Of a stretch of 64,000 nt of DNA, positions 48,211 to 60,856 are shown piece by piece; positions within the stretch are counted from its first letter, which is position 1; every line of letters starts with the position of its first letter. The position numbers and the translations under genes were made by a program. The notes under the pieces are model-generated. The model was not told the DNA's origin. It saw nothing but the letters and a program-made list of their open reading frames with translations, and did no database searches. The stretch comes from Zhengitettix transpicula (Eukaryota; Arthropoda; Insecta; Orthoptera; Tetrigidae), in assembly GCA_037074705.1 (NCBI GenBank), contig CM073591.1, positions 95,656,532 through 95,720,531 of the forward strand, given 5' to 3'.

Positions 48211-50744
48211 TATGTAGGTAAACAAAACAGGTAAATGCGTGGTTAATTAATATTATTTTTTGAAATAACCAGAGTTTTAAATTTCAAGATGGTAAATGAG
48301 TGGTAACAAAATCAATGTATTGCACTGTACATTCTCATCCATATTTTCATATCAATTTTTGCAAACTTCTATCAAAGAATTTCTAGTCTGTAATTCGTCT
48401 TTATATATTTATATAGTTTTGTTCCACAAATTAAATTTATATAGTTGTACTTCCTCCGTGATGATAATGATAAAATGTAAGTACAAAAATATATTACTTA
48501 GAGAACATAATTGATAAACGAGGAAAATTGCAATAAAAATTATTGAGTAATAATATTGAGTCGAAATTAAATTAAGACTATAAAGTGTAAGCAAAAATTA
48601 TGCAACGAGATATAGGTTGAAACTACTGTAAAATACAGTAATTTTTGGATCCATAGTGAATAGCCTCGATTATACCTCGTGTTTCTCTCCAATTATTTTT
48701 ATGCTATCATACAAATGAATGGAGCCTCTAAATTTTTATAGATGTTAGGACATTAGTTAAAGAAAAAAATCAGAACAGTCGGATATATCAACATTAATTG
48801 AGGAATGAAGATATCGACAATATTTTAAAACAATGTGCGTTTTATGGAACAGAAATTAATTTATGAACTAGGGCTATGGATTTAAGTGTTGTTTAACGGA
48901 CAAATGCGTATCTCATTAAAAACTTTATAAAACAACAAATACGAAAATAATTAAATAGTTTGAATAATTTATGACACTATGGCCGAGTCTATTCAGTTAC
49001 TTTACACACGCGCCCGACCTCTCAGAAAAGCCATACTTGCATATATTGTTTACGATCCTCAATAGCGAGTTTCAAGAAAGCCTTCCACAATAGAAGCTCA
49101 GATATGCTTTGGGTTAAGGGGAACCAGAGCACAATTGTGCTGTATGATCTCAGGGACAAGCAGCTTAACATCATTATTACAATCACAATGCAGAAGTGGT
49201 AAAGTTTACTTACACACTGAATATCTTGACATTTCAGGAAATGTTGCGTTTAAAATGAAATAAAAATATGACATAAAACACATTTATCTAATATAATTTC
49301 GATAATATTTTATTTTAATTTCTGCTGTTAGTTTCAAAAATGTATATTTAACGACCTATGAAGATAGTTTTTTATAATTAATTGTTTAAAAATTAATATA
49401 TTTTATACTTAACATCATTACGTTTCGGTACTTATTTGTACGTTTATAATATAAAGAAAATTTTTTATAGTCGGACCACAACATGAAGAGAGCTCAAATA
49501 AGTACCAAAAATAAATAAATGAATAGAAAGAATATATTAATTATAAAAATTTTCTGTTAATAGGTCATTAAATATATCTTATTATATTATTTAGGTTTTT
49601 TATAATTGAGTCGTAACGAAAATTTACAATTTTTATATTTATGTAATATATTTTTTGAGTAGTTGTGAAATTTTATATACTGAAAGTTGACATGAATTCG
49701 CTATTATTAAATAATGTTATTCATTGCAACAATTGCTTCAAGTTAATAAATAATTTTCACTCCAATTGTTTTTATGTTGCTGACAAGTAACCAAAGCGCA
49801 ATTTGCTAATAGCAGGTATAACAGAAGACCCAAGAGAATAAGAAAGATTCGTACAAGGAAACCATGGTGGTATTTATAAAATTTAGGAAATTAAAGTGGT
49901 GTAATTTCGCGGCTGAAGAACACAAATTTTTGGAAATGACCAGCCAAATGCAAGAATTGAGACCGAGTGGAAATTTATAAAGCATATTCTTACAGATACA
50001 TTAAACAACAATATAGCAGAAATAGAGAGAAAATGAGAAACCTTGGATAATACAAGTGACGCTTAAAAGATTGAAGAAATGAGGACACGCTAAACCTCCA
50101 ATGTAGTAGAGTAAAGGATTATAAATAACAACTGACAGACTAAACGAAAAGTAACTGAAATAAAAATATGATGAAATTATTTAGCTGCAAAATCGAGGAT
50201 GGTATGATCTAGTGTATCAGAAGTTGGAATATATGGATATAAATGAGAAAAAAACGAATGAGAACATTTGGAATTTAAGACTAATCAAGAATTTGAGTCT
50301 GGGTCAAAGGATGAACGTGCCATTGTTCTGTTACATACCAGGCAATGTCAGGGTACACAGAGAAAAGCTTGTTTAAACTAATACGGACGTTTTGAAATTT
50401 TCAATTCTATTTTAGATTTAGAACGAATGTTTTTTAAAGTGAATATGTTTTTGTGCTTGTCTTGAATGGGGTAAAATAGTCCTGTTATTCGAAATCGTTA
50501 CACTCTCGCAACAAGACGACGATGTTTTATCGTACAAGTTACCGTACATCTGCACAGACGTCGTACCGTATGAATCATGAAGTAAGGCTAGAAGGCTTGA
50601 TTATTATTCGAACACAGGTAATATAGTCTATAACTTTTTCCCATAATTTCTTTAGCAAATAATCAACATGTTCCCTAAAATTGAATTATCATTTTATTTT
50701 AAAACCGAAGTACTCATAAATTAAGATTATTATTTGCTATAAAT
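48211..50744. other. AT-rich stretch without a recognised gene
   Basis: Short AT-driven frames only. I see no transposon landmarks, RNA gene or repeat array. Confidence 0.3.
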
Positions 50745-50811
50745 GCTTACCTCTTGAAGGTGTAGTGGACAGTCTTACTGAAGTATCGGGTTCGAATCCC
50801 GGCGAGGGCAT
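50745..50811 (+). repeat. tRNA-like head of a SINE, or tRNA pseudogene
   Basis: GGTGTAGTGG (50759-50768) fits a polymerase III A box, and GGTTCGAATCC (50789-50799) is a perfect B box followed by CGGCGAGGGCA. The box spacing is short and the acceptor and anticodon stems do not pair properly, so it is not a functional tRNA. The following words GGCATGGATGTTTGTG are of the kind I associate with tRNA-derived insect SINEs. It lies about 115 bp before the LINE 3' end that starts near 50925. Confidence 0.6.
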
Positions 50812-50924
50812 GGATGTTTGTGCTCGTTATATTAATAAAAACCATGGTTTAGGCTGAAGGAGAAGCACTACGCAGACCACATACCACTACAAAAAATCCG
50901 GAATTTGTTATGTGAGATAACACA

Positions 50925-51925
50925 ACGAAAATGGCGTACTTTGCGTATTTTCATTCCCTTATGTGTTTTGACTTTGCAAATAGGGGCAATTTCTCCTGGA
51001 GCATTTAAATATTCAAGTTGCAAAAGCGTGCCATTAGAATTCTTTCTAATACGGATAATAAATCCAGTTGTAAACCGTTTTCCATAAATCTGCGAATATT
51101 AACTCTCTTCCCAGCGTGTTTATTCACGAAATTTCAGAGTTCGTTAAGCGGAACATGAATCTTTTCAAAAGAATGGCGAGTCTCACGATTATGAGACTAG
51201 AAATCGCTCAGGTCTAAGATCGAACAAGCATCGCCTTGCTCTCTATCAGGGAAGTATTCACCATTCAGTTTTATACAATAGTCTTCCTCCAGGTGTAAAG
51301 AACAATAATAACTACAAGAGTTTTGGGATTCAATGTAAAAATATTCTACAGGAGTTTCTGAATCGTTCCCCTAATAATTAATTTTTTTAAGCTTCAATCA
51401 ATGCGTTGCTAATAATAACTACTTATTTCCAAACTTGCTTAGTCTCTGTTAGTCTTTTCTCCTCTTTTGATGGTTTGTTGCATGTATGGCCTGATGTTTG
51501 CGAATTCCTCGTCGCTCTGTTTCGTGAAGTGACTTGTCCGTCGTTTGTGTTTCCTCCTAGTGTGCGTGTGTCAGGTTTTGTGTTTATTCTCGTGTGTGCT
51601 TTGTAATTATATATTGTATGATAGTTAATTCTCTAATCATTAAATTTTTACTAGTACGTAATGAATTTTTTTATTCGTTCTGTAAATATTATATTATACC
51701 CTTAGTAAAGAATTATTAATTTTGTTATGATTCATATATAGTTCTTTTACTTATGTTGGACAGGGAAATTAGTGTTCCTGAATTTTAGTATTTTTATGTT
51801 AACTTTTAATTATTTATAATTGTAGCATCTAATTATTATATTGTGATTTTATGTATTGACGTATCCTATTACCTCATACGAGGATTTATGAAATAAAATA
51901 AATTAAATCAAATCAAATTCATACT
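50925..51925 (+). mobile_element. Non-LTR retrotransposon 3' end, copy 2
   Basis: Same element as the minus-strand copy at 26880-27830. Its coding remnant reads FKLQKRAIRILSNT-like sequence and, after frame changes, SHDYETRNRSGLRSNKHRLA, LYQGSIHHSVLYNSLPPGVK and NYKSFGIQCKNILQEFLNR, ending in TAA near 51380. This is the C-terminal tail typical of Jockey/CR1-like LINE ORF2. It retains the about 105-bp stretch that copy 1 lost. The 3' UTR follows to about 51925, with a tail of AAATC/AAATCAAA repeats. Confidence 0.85.
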
Positions 51926-53521
51926 CACATAGAGAAATGAAGGAAATTATTATTTGAGAAAGGATCAATTCGTAGTCTGGGTAACTCATAAATATATAGA
52001 ATTAACAATAGTTTCCCTAAATTTCTATCTTGGAAACTTCAATTTCAAACATCTTTTTATTAAATCTTCCATGCAACTGTTGTTTAAATTTGGCCGTTAC
52101 CTCTTCAAAAGCCCTTCCGCGAATAGGTCTCAAAATACTAAATATATGCAAATTATTCGGAATTTTCCAACCTTCTGCGTTCATATATGCCACAACGCAA
52201 GATGACCTGCAATCAAGTAGGCGTTGAAATGGCATCTTATGGGCATGCTACAATCCCGCCAACCGTCAATCGGGCTGAGCTCTGTAATTTTACAGCAAAT
52301 TCTCCGTCAAAGGTAAATTTAAAGTAGCCTTCAAGATAATATTTATCAAAATCTATTCGTTATTGCTTAAACATAAAACTGTTGTGATGTGTACCATGTA
52401 AAGCGCGTAAAATGCTTCTTTTGGTAAATTTTCTGTAACGTTTCTAAATATACCACCGAATAACACAAATTTGGTTTCGTTGAAAAATTTCTTAATTAAA
52501 ATATTTGAGGTGTGTATTTTTCATATAAAGTATGTAACGTTTATATTTATAATAATTTAATCTGCGTAAAAAATGTTAAGTAAGGTTAGAAACACTAGAA
52601 CCGTAGTACGGCAATGGCGGTTTAGCCCTAATCTTATTTCATATTCCGCGTATTCTCAAAATGCGTCACTGTATCCAACTACTCAAGCATTTAATTAGTA
52701 AATTATTAGGGTATATTATTATGTATGAAAAATTATTTTAATTGATGTCTGATTAGAATTCATCAAAAAGAAGGCGATAATTTTGGAGACATAATAATGG
52801 ATCTGTGGAAGTAAGTAGGCAAATCACTAGATAGCGAGAAGGTAAATAGGGAAGAGAATTCCGGCTTATTTCTAAAGATGAGAGAAGACATTGTGGCGTC
52901 TAGGAGACGCGCAGTCTTGATCTTGTACGGAGGCGCCAGACTTTGTTGAATATGTACGAAAGTAGCAACCGCTTGAGTGATATCTACGATTCGGATCAGT
53001 TGGAAGTCGCCCAAAAGCTCTGCTGTATAAAGTTCGAGCGTGGAAAGTTATCTGGCATCGCAGACCTTTAGTGCTCTTAAGGGCTGCTGAGATGTACAGT
53101 ATTTATAGAAACTTACCCTCTCTGGCCTGTAAAACAGGTATACTCAGCAGGCCAATCTCTAACTTAGTATTACCCTTACATTACGGACGACAGTGCATTA
53201 CTTTTCCATCTGTGGGCTCACGTTGGAAAACTGCGTAAAGGACGGAGGTAATAAACGATCTCTGTTATTAGATGTACACAAGTTTGGCTAAGCGATTCGA
53301 TGGTCTACATCAATCGGAGGAAATAGGTCTCAAAGCGAAATATTTGGAATTGATAAACGTCTTCGCGACTTCTTCACATTTTCTTTGCAATATCTTCCAG
53401 GGTTTAGAATTTCATACTTATTTCATATTCACAGCAGGTATTCAGCATTGTCGCTCAAAACTACAAATAAATTCACACAAGAACTCTGCAACGTATAATA
53501 CTGAAAGAGTAAGTTGTTACG
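51926..53521. other. Intergenic sequence, no gene supported
   Basis: At 52017-52235 the minus strand has a continuous 72-codon frame (GRAFEEVTAKFKQQLHGRFN) of protein-like composition that I cannot assign; it may be a transposon scrap. The frames at 52763-53014 (minus) and 53272-53547 (plus) are unrecognised. Confidence 0.3.
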
Positions 53522-54116
53522 GTATAATAATAGTTTTTTTAGGGTAACAGGCTACATGAGGGTAATCCACAGAGTGACAACTCCCCTATAATAGCATACG
53601 AAGGGATTTGAAAGGGGGGAGCGGAAGGGTAGAGGAAGGTAGCAAAGGGTTAACTAGGGTCGCCGGGCTATAGTTTAAGGATCCTACCCGGCATTCGCCT
53701 AAAAGTAATGCAGGGAAAACATAAGAAAAACCTGCATCAGGTAGGTTGGGCATTGGGTACTTGTCCCACGCCCTTCCGATAGCGGGAGAAGAGTTTTCCG
53801 TGGGGTCGCAGCATTACCTTCTCCGTACCTCGACCAGTTTAGGAGGCAGCTGGCCGACTGTTCCAATGGGAACAGAGAACAGCTATTACCGTATGCCCAA
53901 GGTCTGTGAGCCCGGAACATACACCTCTCAAAACAGGCCGAGGTGCCTCGGCTTTTGGGAACCTTAGTTCAAAAACGGAGAGAGGAGAAGGCATCCCCAA
54001 ATGTAGCCCCTTCCTGTCTCTCCTACAAGGTTCTGCTTGCGAGAGAACATCCCTCGCAGGTACTGCCTGCGAGAGAATAGCCGTCGCAGACAGCTTCCCC
54101 CAGAGTATAATAGTAG
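53522..54116 (-). mobile_element. Poly(A)-tailed retroposon, full-length copy with near-perfect target-site duplication
   Basis: GTATAATAATAG (53522-53533) and GTATAATAGTAG (54105-54116) are 11/12 identical and flank the element, with poly(T) at 53534-53540. The standard body is followed by the two hairpins at 54031-54091, then CAGACAGCTTCCCCCAGA as the sense 5' end. Overlapping frames of 100-119 codons on both strands come from the GC-rich body and do not match those of other copies, so no protein is called. Confidence 0.85.
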
Positions 54117-56126
54117 TAGGCAGCGGACAGCACTTGGACAATGTAGGGAGAAACCCAAGTTGCGAGTATTCGCACAGTGTGACCGGTTCCATAAGTAGAC
54201 ACGGGTTGCGTTTTCAACGCAGCGAAAATAAAACGTTGCCAGCTACATTCGGCAGTTGCGAATAATCGCTGAGTGGGGCCGGCCTCCATAAGGCTCCATG
54301 CTTTGCCATGTGTATACATGGACCCTGCATTCATTGACACTGCATTCATTCACAAGGTGATGAACAAATTTAGACACCAAACTAGACGCAATAAGTTTTT
54401 ATTTAAACAGTGACAATAAAAAATATTATTTCTTAATCTGTTATGTGTATTTTCTTTCACGGAAGAGGGATGCAAGTGCACCTCCTTGCACCCGTGTACC
54501 GGCGCCTATATTCACAGCAGTATTAATTTTAAGTCATAAGAGATACTATCACTATATTTGGCTAAATTATTGTTGTAAGGAAAAATATTTCTGTGGATAA
54601 GATTTGCATACTTTTTAAAGGAAATTATTTATCTTTTAATAATGGGAATTATGTAGAACGTATAGTTGGCTTAGGTTCTGAATGTTAAGGATTTAACATA
54701 TGTCGATCTTTTACGTCCAAAATCAAAGTAAATATAGTATTTGAGAACTGCAGATACTGTTTCTTTTAATTTCCTACAGTTATCATAAAGCGAACAGGGC
54801 GTCCTCGTTTGATATATTCACAAGCTTAATTGAAAATTTTCCGGTCTCAGCGGAAATCCATTGCGAAATAAAAATAAAGAATTATTTCATATCAGGAATC
54901 ATAAAATTTTTCATTTGTTAGGCAATAGAAATTGTAAAATGTAAACTGGTTTTAAGGTTGTCTTATCTGTATTTCATATTGAAACAGCACGTTGGGGAGC
55001 CAATCCGTTTACATCACGCGTAACCGCCACAAAGCCAATAATCAACCATGCCAATGAATAAATTACACTCATTGCCGAGGTCTTAGCTGCATCACTCGTG
55101 ATTGAGTCGAAAATAGGAACCAACTTTGAATGAAAGGAAATGAGAATTCACAACCCTACTGAAAAGGGGGTCATTCGTTATGTCAAATCAGAGAGTGCAC
55201 ACAAAGGCATTTTCCGATATCATTAAAACCGTGAAACTTTTTAATTATGCCATTGAAGTTATCTGAAACATTAAAACAAAGCGTGGACTAATTCGACGGT
55301 GAACAAAGTGTTCAACGACTGTGCTATTGCATATGAGCCAGTTCACACGAGAATTGCAGGTGAATTAGTAGCAAGGGCTGCTAATGAGCCAGCCATATCA
55401 GCCCCAGCGGTCATTAGCTTGCAACTGGCTCGCGTTAACACTTCTCGAGAAATAATGGGGACAAAGGGATCGGTATTTGTGCCGCGAATCCAGAAAACTC
55501 GCTCACGCACGGATAAAATACCTCTGATTGATACAATACATTGTTTCATCATCGTTATTAGTAGCTATTTCCCGATGTTAGGCTTTCGTAAGTTGCACCG
55601 TGATATTATACATTCGATTAATTTTTTCTCCATTCTTTTTACAGTAGATTGCTTTAATCTGTTTAGTCCCTGCCCTCTCGATAATTTCTTGTTCGATAAA
55701 TTCTCCAGATCTGGTCTTTCTTCATCCAGTATTATTTGAAACTTTCTTGCTACTTACCTACACTTCTGGACAAATTGTATAAAAATTAGAGAAATAAAAA
55801 AATCTTGTCCCACAATGAACTTCAGTAGGTCTAACTCCTCGGCCTACTCCTCAGCAGGAAGATTGGTGACATCCAATACACGGTATGCCAAAGTAACAAG
55901 AATCACTTAAGCATATCTATAATAATAAAGACCACCTTACCGTGAGGGTACTTTTAGATTTATTGATTCCATAAGTCCTATACTGAGAAAAATGGACAAA
56001 TCGAAAAATTACTTACACAAGAGAATACACGAATTATAAAATTTAGTATATACGTGAGAAAACTAACTACAAAAAAATGTAAAGAATTAATATATAAATG
56101 TGACTCGTAAATCGCCGATTTAAAAT
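54117..56126. other. Intergenic sequence, no gene supported
   Basis: The longest frame here, plus strand 55299-55739 (146 codons), begins with ordinary composition (AGELVARAANEPAISAPAVI) and then becomes AT-driven. I recognise no domain and see no splice context that would make it an exon. Confidence 0.3.
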
Positions 56127-56200
56127 ACCTTCCTATACTATTAAAGGGGACTTTCCACTACGTGGATTACCCTCATGTAGCCTGTTATTATAAAAAAATA
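56127..56200 (+). mobile_element. Retroposon tail fragment, 5'-truncated
   Basis: CCTTCCTATACTATTAAAGG, then GTGGATTACCCTCATGTAGC and CTGTTATTATAAAAAAA, forms the last 70 bp of the retroposon with its poly(A). 5' truncation is typical of target-primed reverse transcription. Confidence 0.8.
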
Positions 56201-56578
56201 CTAAATTTGAAGAAATTATATTTGTAGATGAGATATATTTTATTAAAGCATATTACCTAACTGAAATAAGCCACTACATAAATAATATTTATGAAAAATA
56301 AATATGTTAAAAATAAATAAAGGAATGAAAGAAAATGCACATTACTAAAACTTATAATGTATAATACGGGCAATAAATTAAAAGTAACTCGTGAATAATT
56401 TTTGATAAATGAAAAACCAAATAACTAGCATAGATGTATAATTAAAAAGTTCTTAATTATAAAAGAAAATTGTACCACCTTTGTTACTCACATTCACTTG
56501 CATATAAATTTTATTTGATAGGAAATGTCATCAAAACATATGCAGATCATTTATTCCAACGGGAAACGTACACTACAT

Positions 56579-57330
56579 ACGAGGGTTGTTTGATAAGTCA
56601 GGTAAATTTTCTTTTGGGAAACTTACTTTATTTCTCAACATAGTCTCCTTCCTTGGCTATATATACACTTGGCCACCTAGTTTTCAATTTTTTCAATCCA
56701 TCACAAAAATGGGTTTTGTCAAACTCTGCACTCTGCACTCTGCAAACTCCGTCAAATTTTCAATTTCGGGGACAAGAAGAAATTACTTGGTGCTAGGTCT
56801 GGTGAATAGGGTGGATGAGAAACCAATTCGACTCCCAACTCGAACACTTTCGTCAGTGAGATTGCTGCTGTGAGCGCTGGCGTCTTTTCTCGGCGAAACA
56901 GAACTTTATTGCGGGACATTCTTGGTCGTTTCTCAATCAGCCGCTGCGAATCTGCGCAAAAAGTCTTGAGCATTACGCTTAAACATTGCTAGATTTGGCG
57001 TTGAAATGTTTTTCCGAATCCGTTTTTTGGTCAAATATCAACAGTCGCGGCACCTATCGCGCACAAAGCTTTTTCATGGAGGGTGAAATGCATTCGTTCA
57101 GTTGAGAAGTCTACGGAATCAGTTACCTCACGCACGTTTAGTCTGCATATTGTCAACTTTTTCGATGTTTTCCTGAGCGGTGACCTCATTTAACAATAAT
57201 ATCTTCTCTCACTTTACACCACTGACACACTTGTTTGACTGTAGGTCGTTTTAAAGCTCCATTCGGCGTGAGATAATGTTGGGTTTCATTCATCACCAAT
57301 TTGTTCCATTCCTCTCTAATATACACGTTA
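56579..57330 (-). pseudogene. Mariner transposon remnant
   Basis: The minus strand encodes QRLIEKRPRMSRNKVLFRRE, then TKVFELGVELVSHPPYSPDL and APSNFFLSPKLK, the hallmark of mariner transposases (the region ending HPPYSPDLAPSDYFLFPNLK). The HHDNAPAH box is damaged (RREKTPAL) and later codons are interrupted, though WVAKCIYSQGRRLC-like sequence continues to the end. ACGAGGGTTGTTTGATAAGT at 56579 is the 3' inverted terminal repeat. The matching 5' repeat is absent near 57340, so the element is truncated. Its left end and the first catalytic aspartate are not recognisable. Confidence 0.85.
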
Positions 57331-57350
57331 AATAGTTATTCATAAATTTT

Positions 57351-57496
57351 TCGCGGTTAAGCACCAGGTTCAGATTTCTCGATCAGATCGCAACATGGAG
57401 ACCCTATAAATACGACGCATACGTCACGCAGCGACATAGTCTGAAGATAGCAGAAACATCAACATCGAGAAATTTGAACCTGGTGCATAACTGCGA
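57351..57496. mobile_element. Short foldback element with GCACCAGG ends, copy 2
   Basis: TTAAGCACCAGGTTCAGATT with TCTCGAT at 57357-57383 is complementary to ATCGAGAAATTTGAACC then TGGTGCATAA at 57464-57490. The right arm, CAGAAACATCAACATCGAGA, is also nearly identical to that of copy 1 at 7563-7690, while the middle differs. It lies just beyond the mariner remnant. Confidence 0.75.
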
Positions 57497-58782
57497 ATAA
57501 TTTATTAATAATTTACACCGGGAAAGCTTATATTCAATAATTTAAATAGTTTATTGATCGAGACATCAAAAGGATGCAGTTGTGAAGTAAGTCCTCCCGG
57601 AGTAACAGCAAGCTCTGTATTTCCCTGTCTCAATTTTTCTTACACAGAATTATTCAAATGACAAATGACTACTAAACTGATCTAGCACAAGACCAGAACT
57701 CGGCTTCAATAAAGCACCTTTCCTTCTCTCCCGCGCTCTGTTAATCCATAATTTCATACCAACCTCGTCCATCCAACCCTTTGTTCGTCGCGTAGGTGCA
57801 CTGCTGCTGCCACTTAAATCCAATGTTGCCAGATAGAGATAGGTTTCTCGCGGCATCGAATATATGGCCATTTTTAAGAATGGGGGGAATTTTAAATCAA
57901 ACACAGGACATTTTTATATTAATTTCGAGTATACAACGCACCTGAATTTTGGAGGCATTTTCTTAAGAAAAAAGTGCGCCTTTAATTCGTATAATACGTT
58001 AATTATATATTTATCTGCAAATAATTTATGAAAATTCAGTATTTTTATTTTACTTGAGCTCCAACTACACCACAATGCCTTTTGTAAAACCTGTTTACTA
58101 AACGAATTTTTATTTAATATTTACTCAAAATCAGCTGTATCAGACAAGAATGACAACACGTGTGCGTTTGCCTTTGTGACAAGCAATGAGGCTTTGCTGT
58201 TTTCGACAGAAATTGAAACGTGTCATATCTGTAATTAGCAGCTGTGTGGCATGTGATGTTGAAATTGCAGACGCTGGAGCTGTTGCCAGATTGCCTTATG
58301 CGTAATGTGCTGGAATATTTTATACGTTTGAGCTAGTTGGCAAGGGCTGGAGGCAGATGTATGAAGAGGTACTGACGATGAGGTTGCAAGGTGTGACCAT
58401 ATTTGTGCCATCATAAAAAGTCGGAACAGAGTTCATTGCATACTTTGACTCATTTTGAATTTCTTTCAAGCCGTGTTATGCACATATTTCTCTCTCTCTC
58501 CCTCATCCTCGGCTGTCTCTTTCTACATATATTTCACATCAGTAAAACGAAATATATATAGGGCTTTTTGAAGTAAAACGTATGTTGTTGTAGGGTAGTT
58601 GACGTGTTGATAGAACTCGAATGTAACGTAACACATTAAGCCGGCTCCACACAAGCGTGATATGACAAAACACGAAACGATGTCCTCCTTTGCAATAAGA
58701 GTACGATGAAATAACATAACAACCCCTAAACGTATGCGTAATATTTTACAAAAACTGTGGTTTATTTTGTTGGAGAGGGTGA
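57497..58782. other. Intergenic sequence, no gene seen
   Basis: The frames at 57650-57904 and 58523-58837 (minus) have no motif. A short (CT)n tract is near 58490. Confidence 0.3.
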
Positions 58783-58955
58783 AAAAGTAGGGTAATCCAC
58801 GTAATGACAAATCCACTTTAATAGCGTGGGAAGGCATCGAATGTGGGGATGCGGTAGGGAGAGCAAGGCAGCCTCCCGGGCTATAGTTTTAAAGATCATT
58901 CCCGACAGTTGCCTAAAAGTGACGAAGGGAAAATCTACATCTGGTAGATCGAACT
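58783..58955 (-). mobile_element. Retroposon tail-side fragment, diverged
   Basis: GTAGGGTAATCCACGTAATG, then TTTAATAGCGTGGGAAGGC, TGGGGATGCGG, CTCCCGGGCTATAG and a worn GATCATTCCCG, follow the family order from the tail inward for about 170 bp. The poly(T) is lost. A foldback right arm begins immediately after it. Confidence 0.65.
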
Positions 58956-58966
58956 ATTTTGAGTTT

Positions 58967-59130
58967 TGTCAACTGAATTGTGCAGTTGTGTCGCTCTAGC
59001 CTCTTGTGTTTTTTAGTTTCCTTAGCACCTGAATGAAGGAACAAAGTTTCCAGAAACGTTGTGTGGTATTTGTATCATCAGTTCTTTAATCTGTATTTGG
59101 CTATTTTTCTCTTTATTCATTTTCAAAACA
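58967..59130 (+). mobile_element. Foldback element, right half
   Basis: GTGCAGTTGTGTCGCTCTAG, then TTTCCTTAGCACCTGAATGA, TTTCCAGAAACGTTGTGTGG and CTGTATTTGGCTATTTTTCT, matches the right half of the foldback copies at 10.3 and 61.0 kb. The left half is missing; the retroposon fragment at 58783-58955 occupies that position. Confidence 0.7.
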
Positions 59131-60856
59131 GACGTAAATTTTTAATTTTGTTAAATCGTTATTTTGAATCGAGACGGATATATAAATTAAATAAAATACT
59201 ATTATAACATGCAGGCATATAAAATGTAAAATACAAATGTGAATGACTGAATAATGATATAAACTATACTATTGCCACATATATCATATGAGGTCAAAAT
59301 TAGAAATATAATTAGATTTTGTCTGTTAATTTGTCTAATTATTCTTCATGGAATATGGACGTTTTTATATTTTCAATACTAAAAGTGTACAGAAAAGCAG
59401 CGGACCTTAACATATTTACGCGTAAAGATAACAATAACATTATTCGGTTTTCAGTACAGATTCATACTACACATATAATTACTATTTTCACTGTGTGCGA
59501 GACTGCTTGGTACAATACAATATTATAATCATTTTTAAATATTACTTATAAATATATGGGAAAAATTACAAAAGGTAGGAATTTAATATAGATAAATAGT
59601 TAAAATACAAAACGCAGAAGAAGGTGAGCTGAACGCAAGTTACAGAAATTTATTAAATACATTTATTCGCATGAAGATACTAATAAATGAATGTAATTAT
59701 ATGAGTAATATAAAAGAAAAATATCTATGGTTGAATAACTGATGATGCTTCCGACAACACTGACATAAATTTATTAGCTTTTGTTCTAATTATTTTTCAC
59801 CTTCGTGCTATTCGTATGCAAGTTTTTTTTTGTCTGAACTCTGAAAATTAACAAATAACTAATTTCTTATAGAAGTTGTAATGTTATGTTTTGTTAGTAT
59901 CAGATTTTTAATGATATTTTTCAAATTTTAATTATTTTATATATCAATATGAATATTACTGTTTAATACAAAATAGTTATATTTTGTAATATAAATTACT
60001 ATTTTACTTATATAAGGCATCAGTGGAATATGACCTATACATTTTACATATAAATTTAATAAATTTTGAATATGACAGTGGATTCAAAGAATTGTAACAT
60101 ACTTTACCAGTGACCAAAAGATGCGTAATGAATTTTAGATGTTTAGTGTTAAAAAATTTAGTACAAATTAGGTAAGGTAATTTAATTGCACATAGAGTCA
60201 TACTTTGTGTCCCTTACAAGGTACAATCTAGATATTTTCATGTCCAGACTGTAACAATGGACAGAATTTAAAGAATTTATATGTATTTTGAAACTATATT
60301 GAACAGGTATGCTATACAGGTAATTTCAATACATTGGTAATATAGCCTTTGTTATATTAAAGCATGGAAAATCGTTAAATAACCATTTAACTTCCAAATG
60401 CAGGTTATGTTGCGTTATGTACTATTATTATTCGGTTTTCAGTACAGATTCAAACTACACATATAGTTACTAATCTCACTATGTGCGAGACTGCTAGCCG
60501 CAATATAAAATTGTAGTCATTTTATAATATTACTTATAATATATTGGAAAAATTACAAAAGAGAGGAATTTACTATAGCAAAAAAGTTAAATTGCAAAAG
60601 TAAAAGAACGTAAGATGAACGTGTTTACAGAATTTTATTAAATACATTTATTTGCATCATTTAATGACAACTTTAGATCTGGTAAGGAAATGTTATAGGC
60701 AGAATCATAAATAATATTAATAAAAAGTATTAAAAATAGCGATTCGAATAACGTTCCCTGTAGAAGCCTGAGGCGTGCGTTAAAAGTCACGCGCCTTGCC
60801 ACGTGATATTCGAAACGAATCGGAGATGTATATCATACTTCGCCGGTTTATTATTT
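59131..60856. other. AT-rich stretch, no gene
   Basis: Two segments, about 59440-59600 and 60430-60590, share TATTCGGTTTTCAGTACAGA, then ACTACACATATA and GTGCGAGACTGCT in the same order. They are direct-repeat copies of an unidentified sequence about 990 bp apart. Nothing else is recognised. Confidence 0.5.

Noticed and set aside
50745..50811. Functional tRNA gene
   Set aside because: The B box is perfect, but the length is short and no cloverleaf with a paired acceptor stem can be formed.
54023..54349. 108-119 codon overlapping frames on both strands at 53.8-54.3 kb
   Set aside because: They run out of the retroposon into unrelated flank and are explained by its GC content.
55299..55739. 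146-codon plus-strand frame as a host exon
   Set aside because: I see no domain, no splice context and no codon pattern distinct from the surroundings, and the second half is AT-driven.
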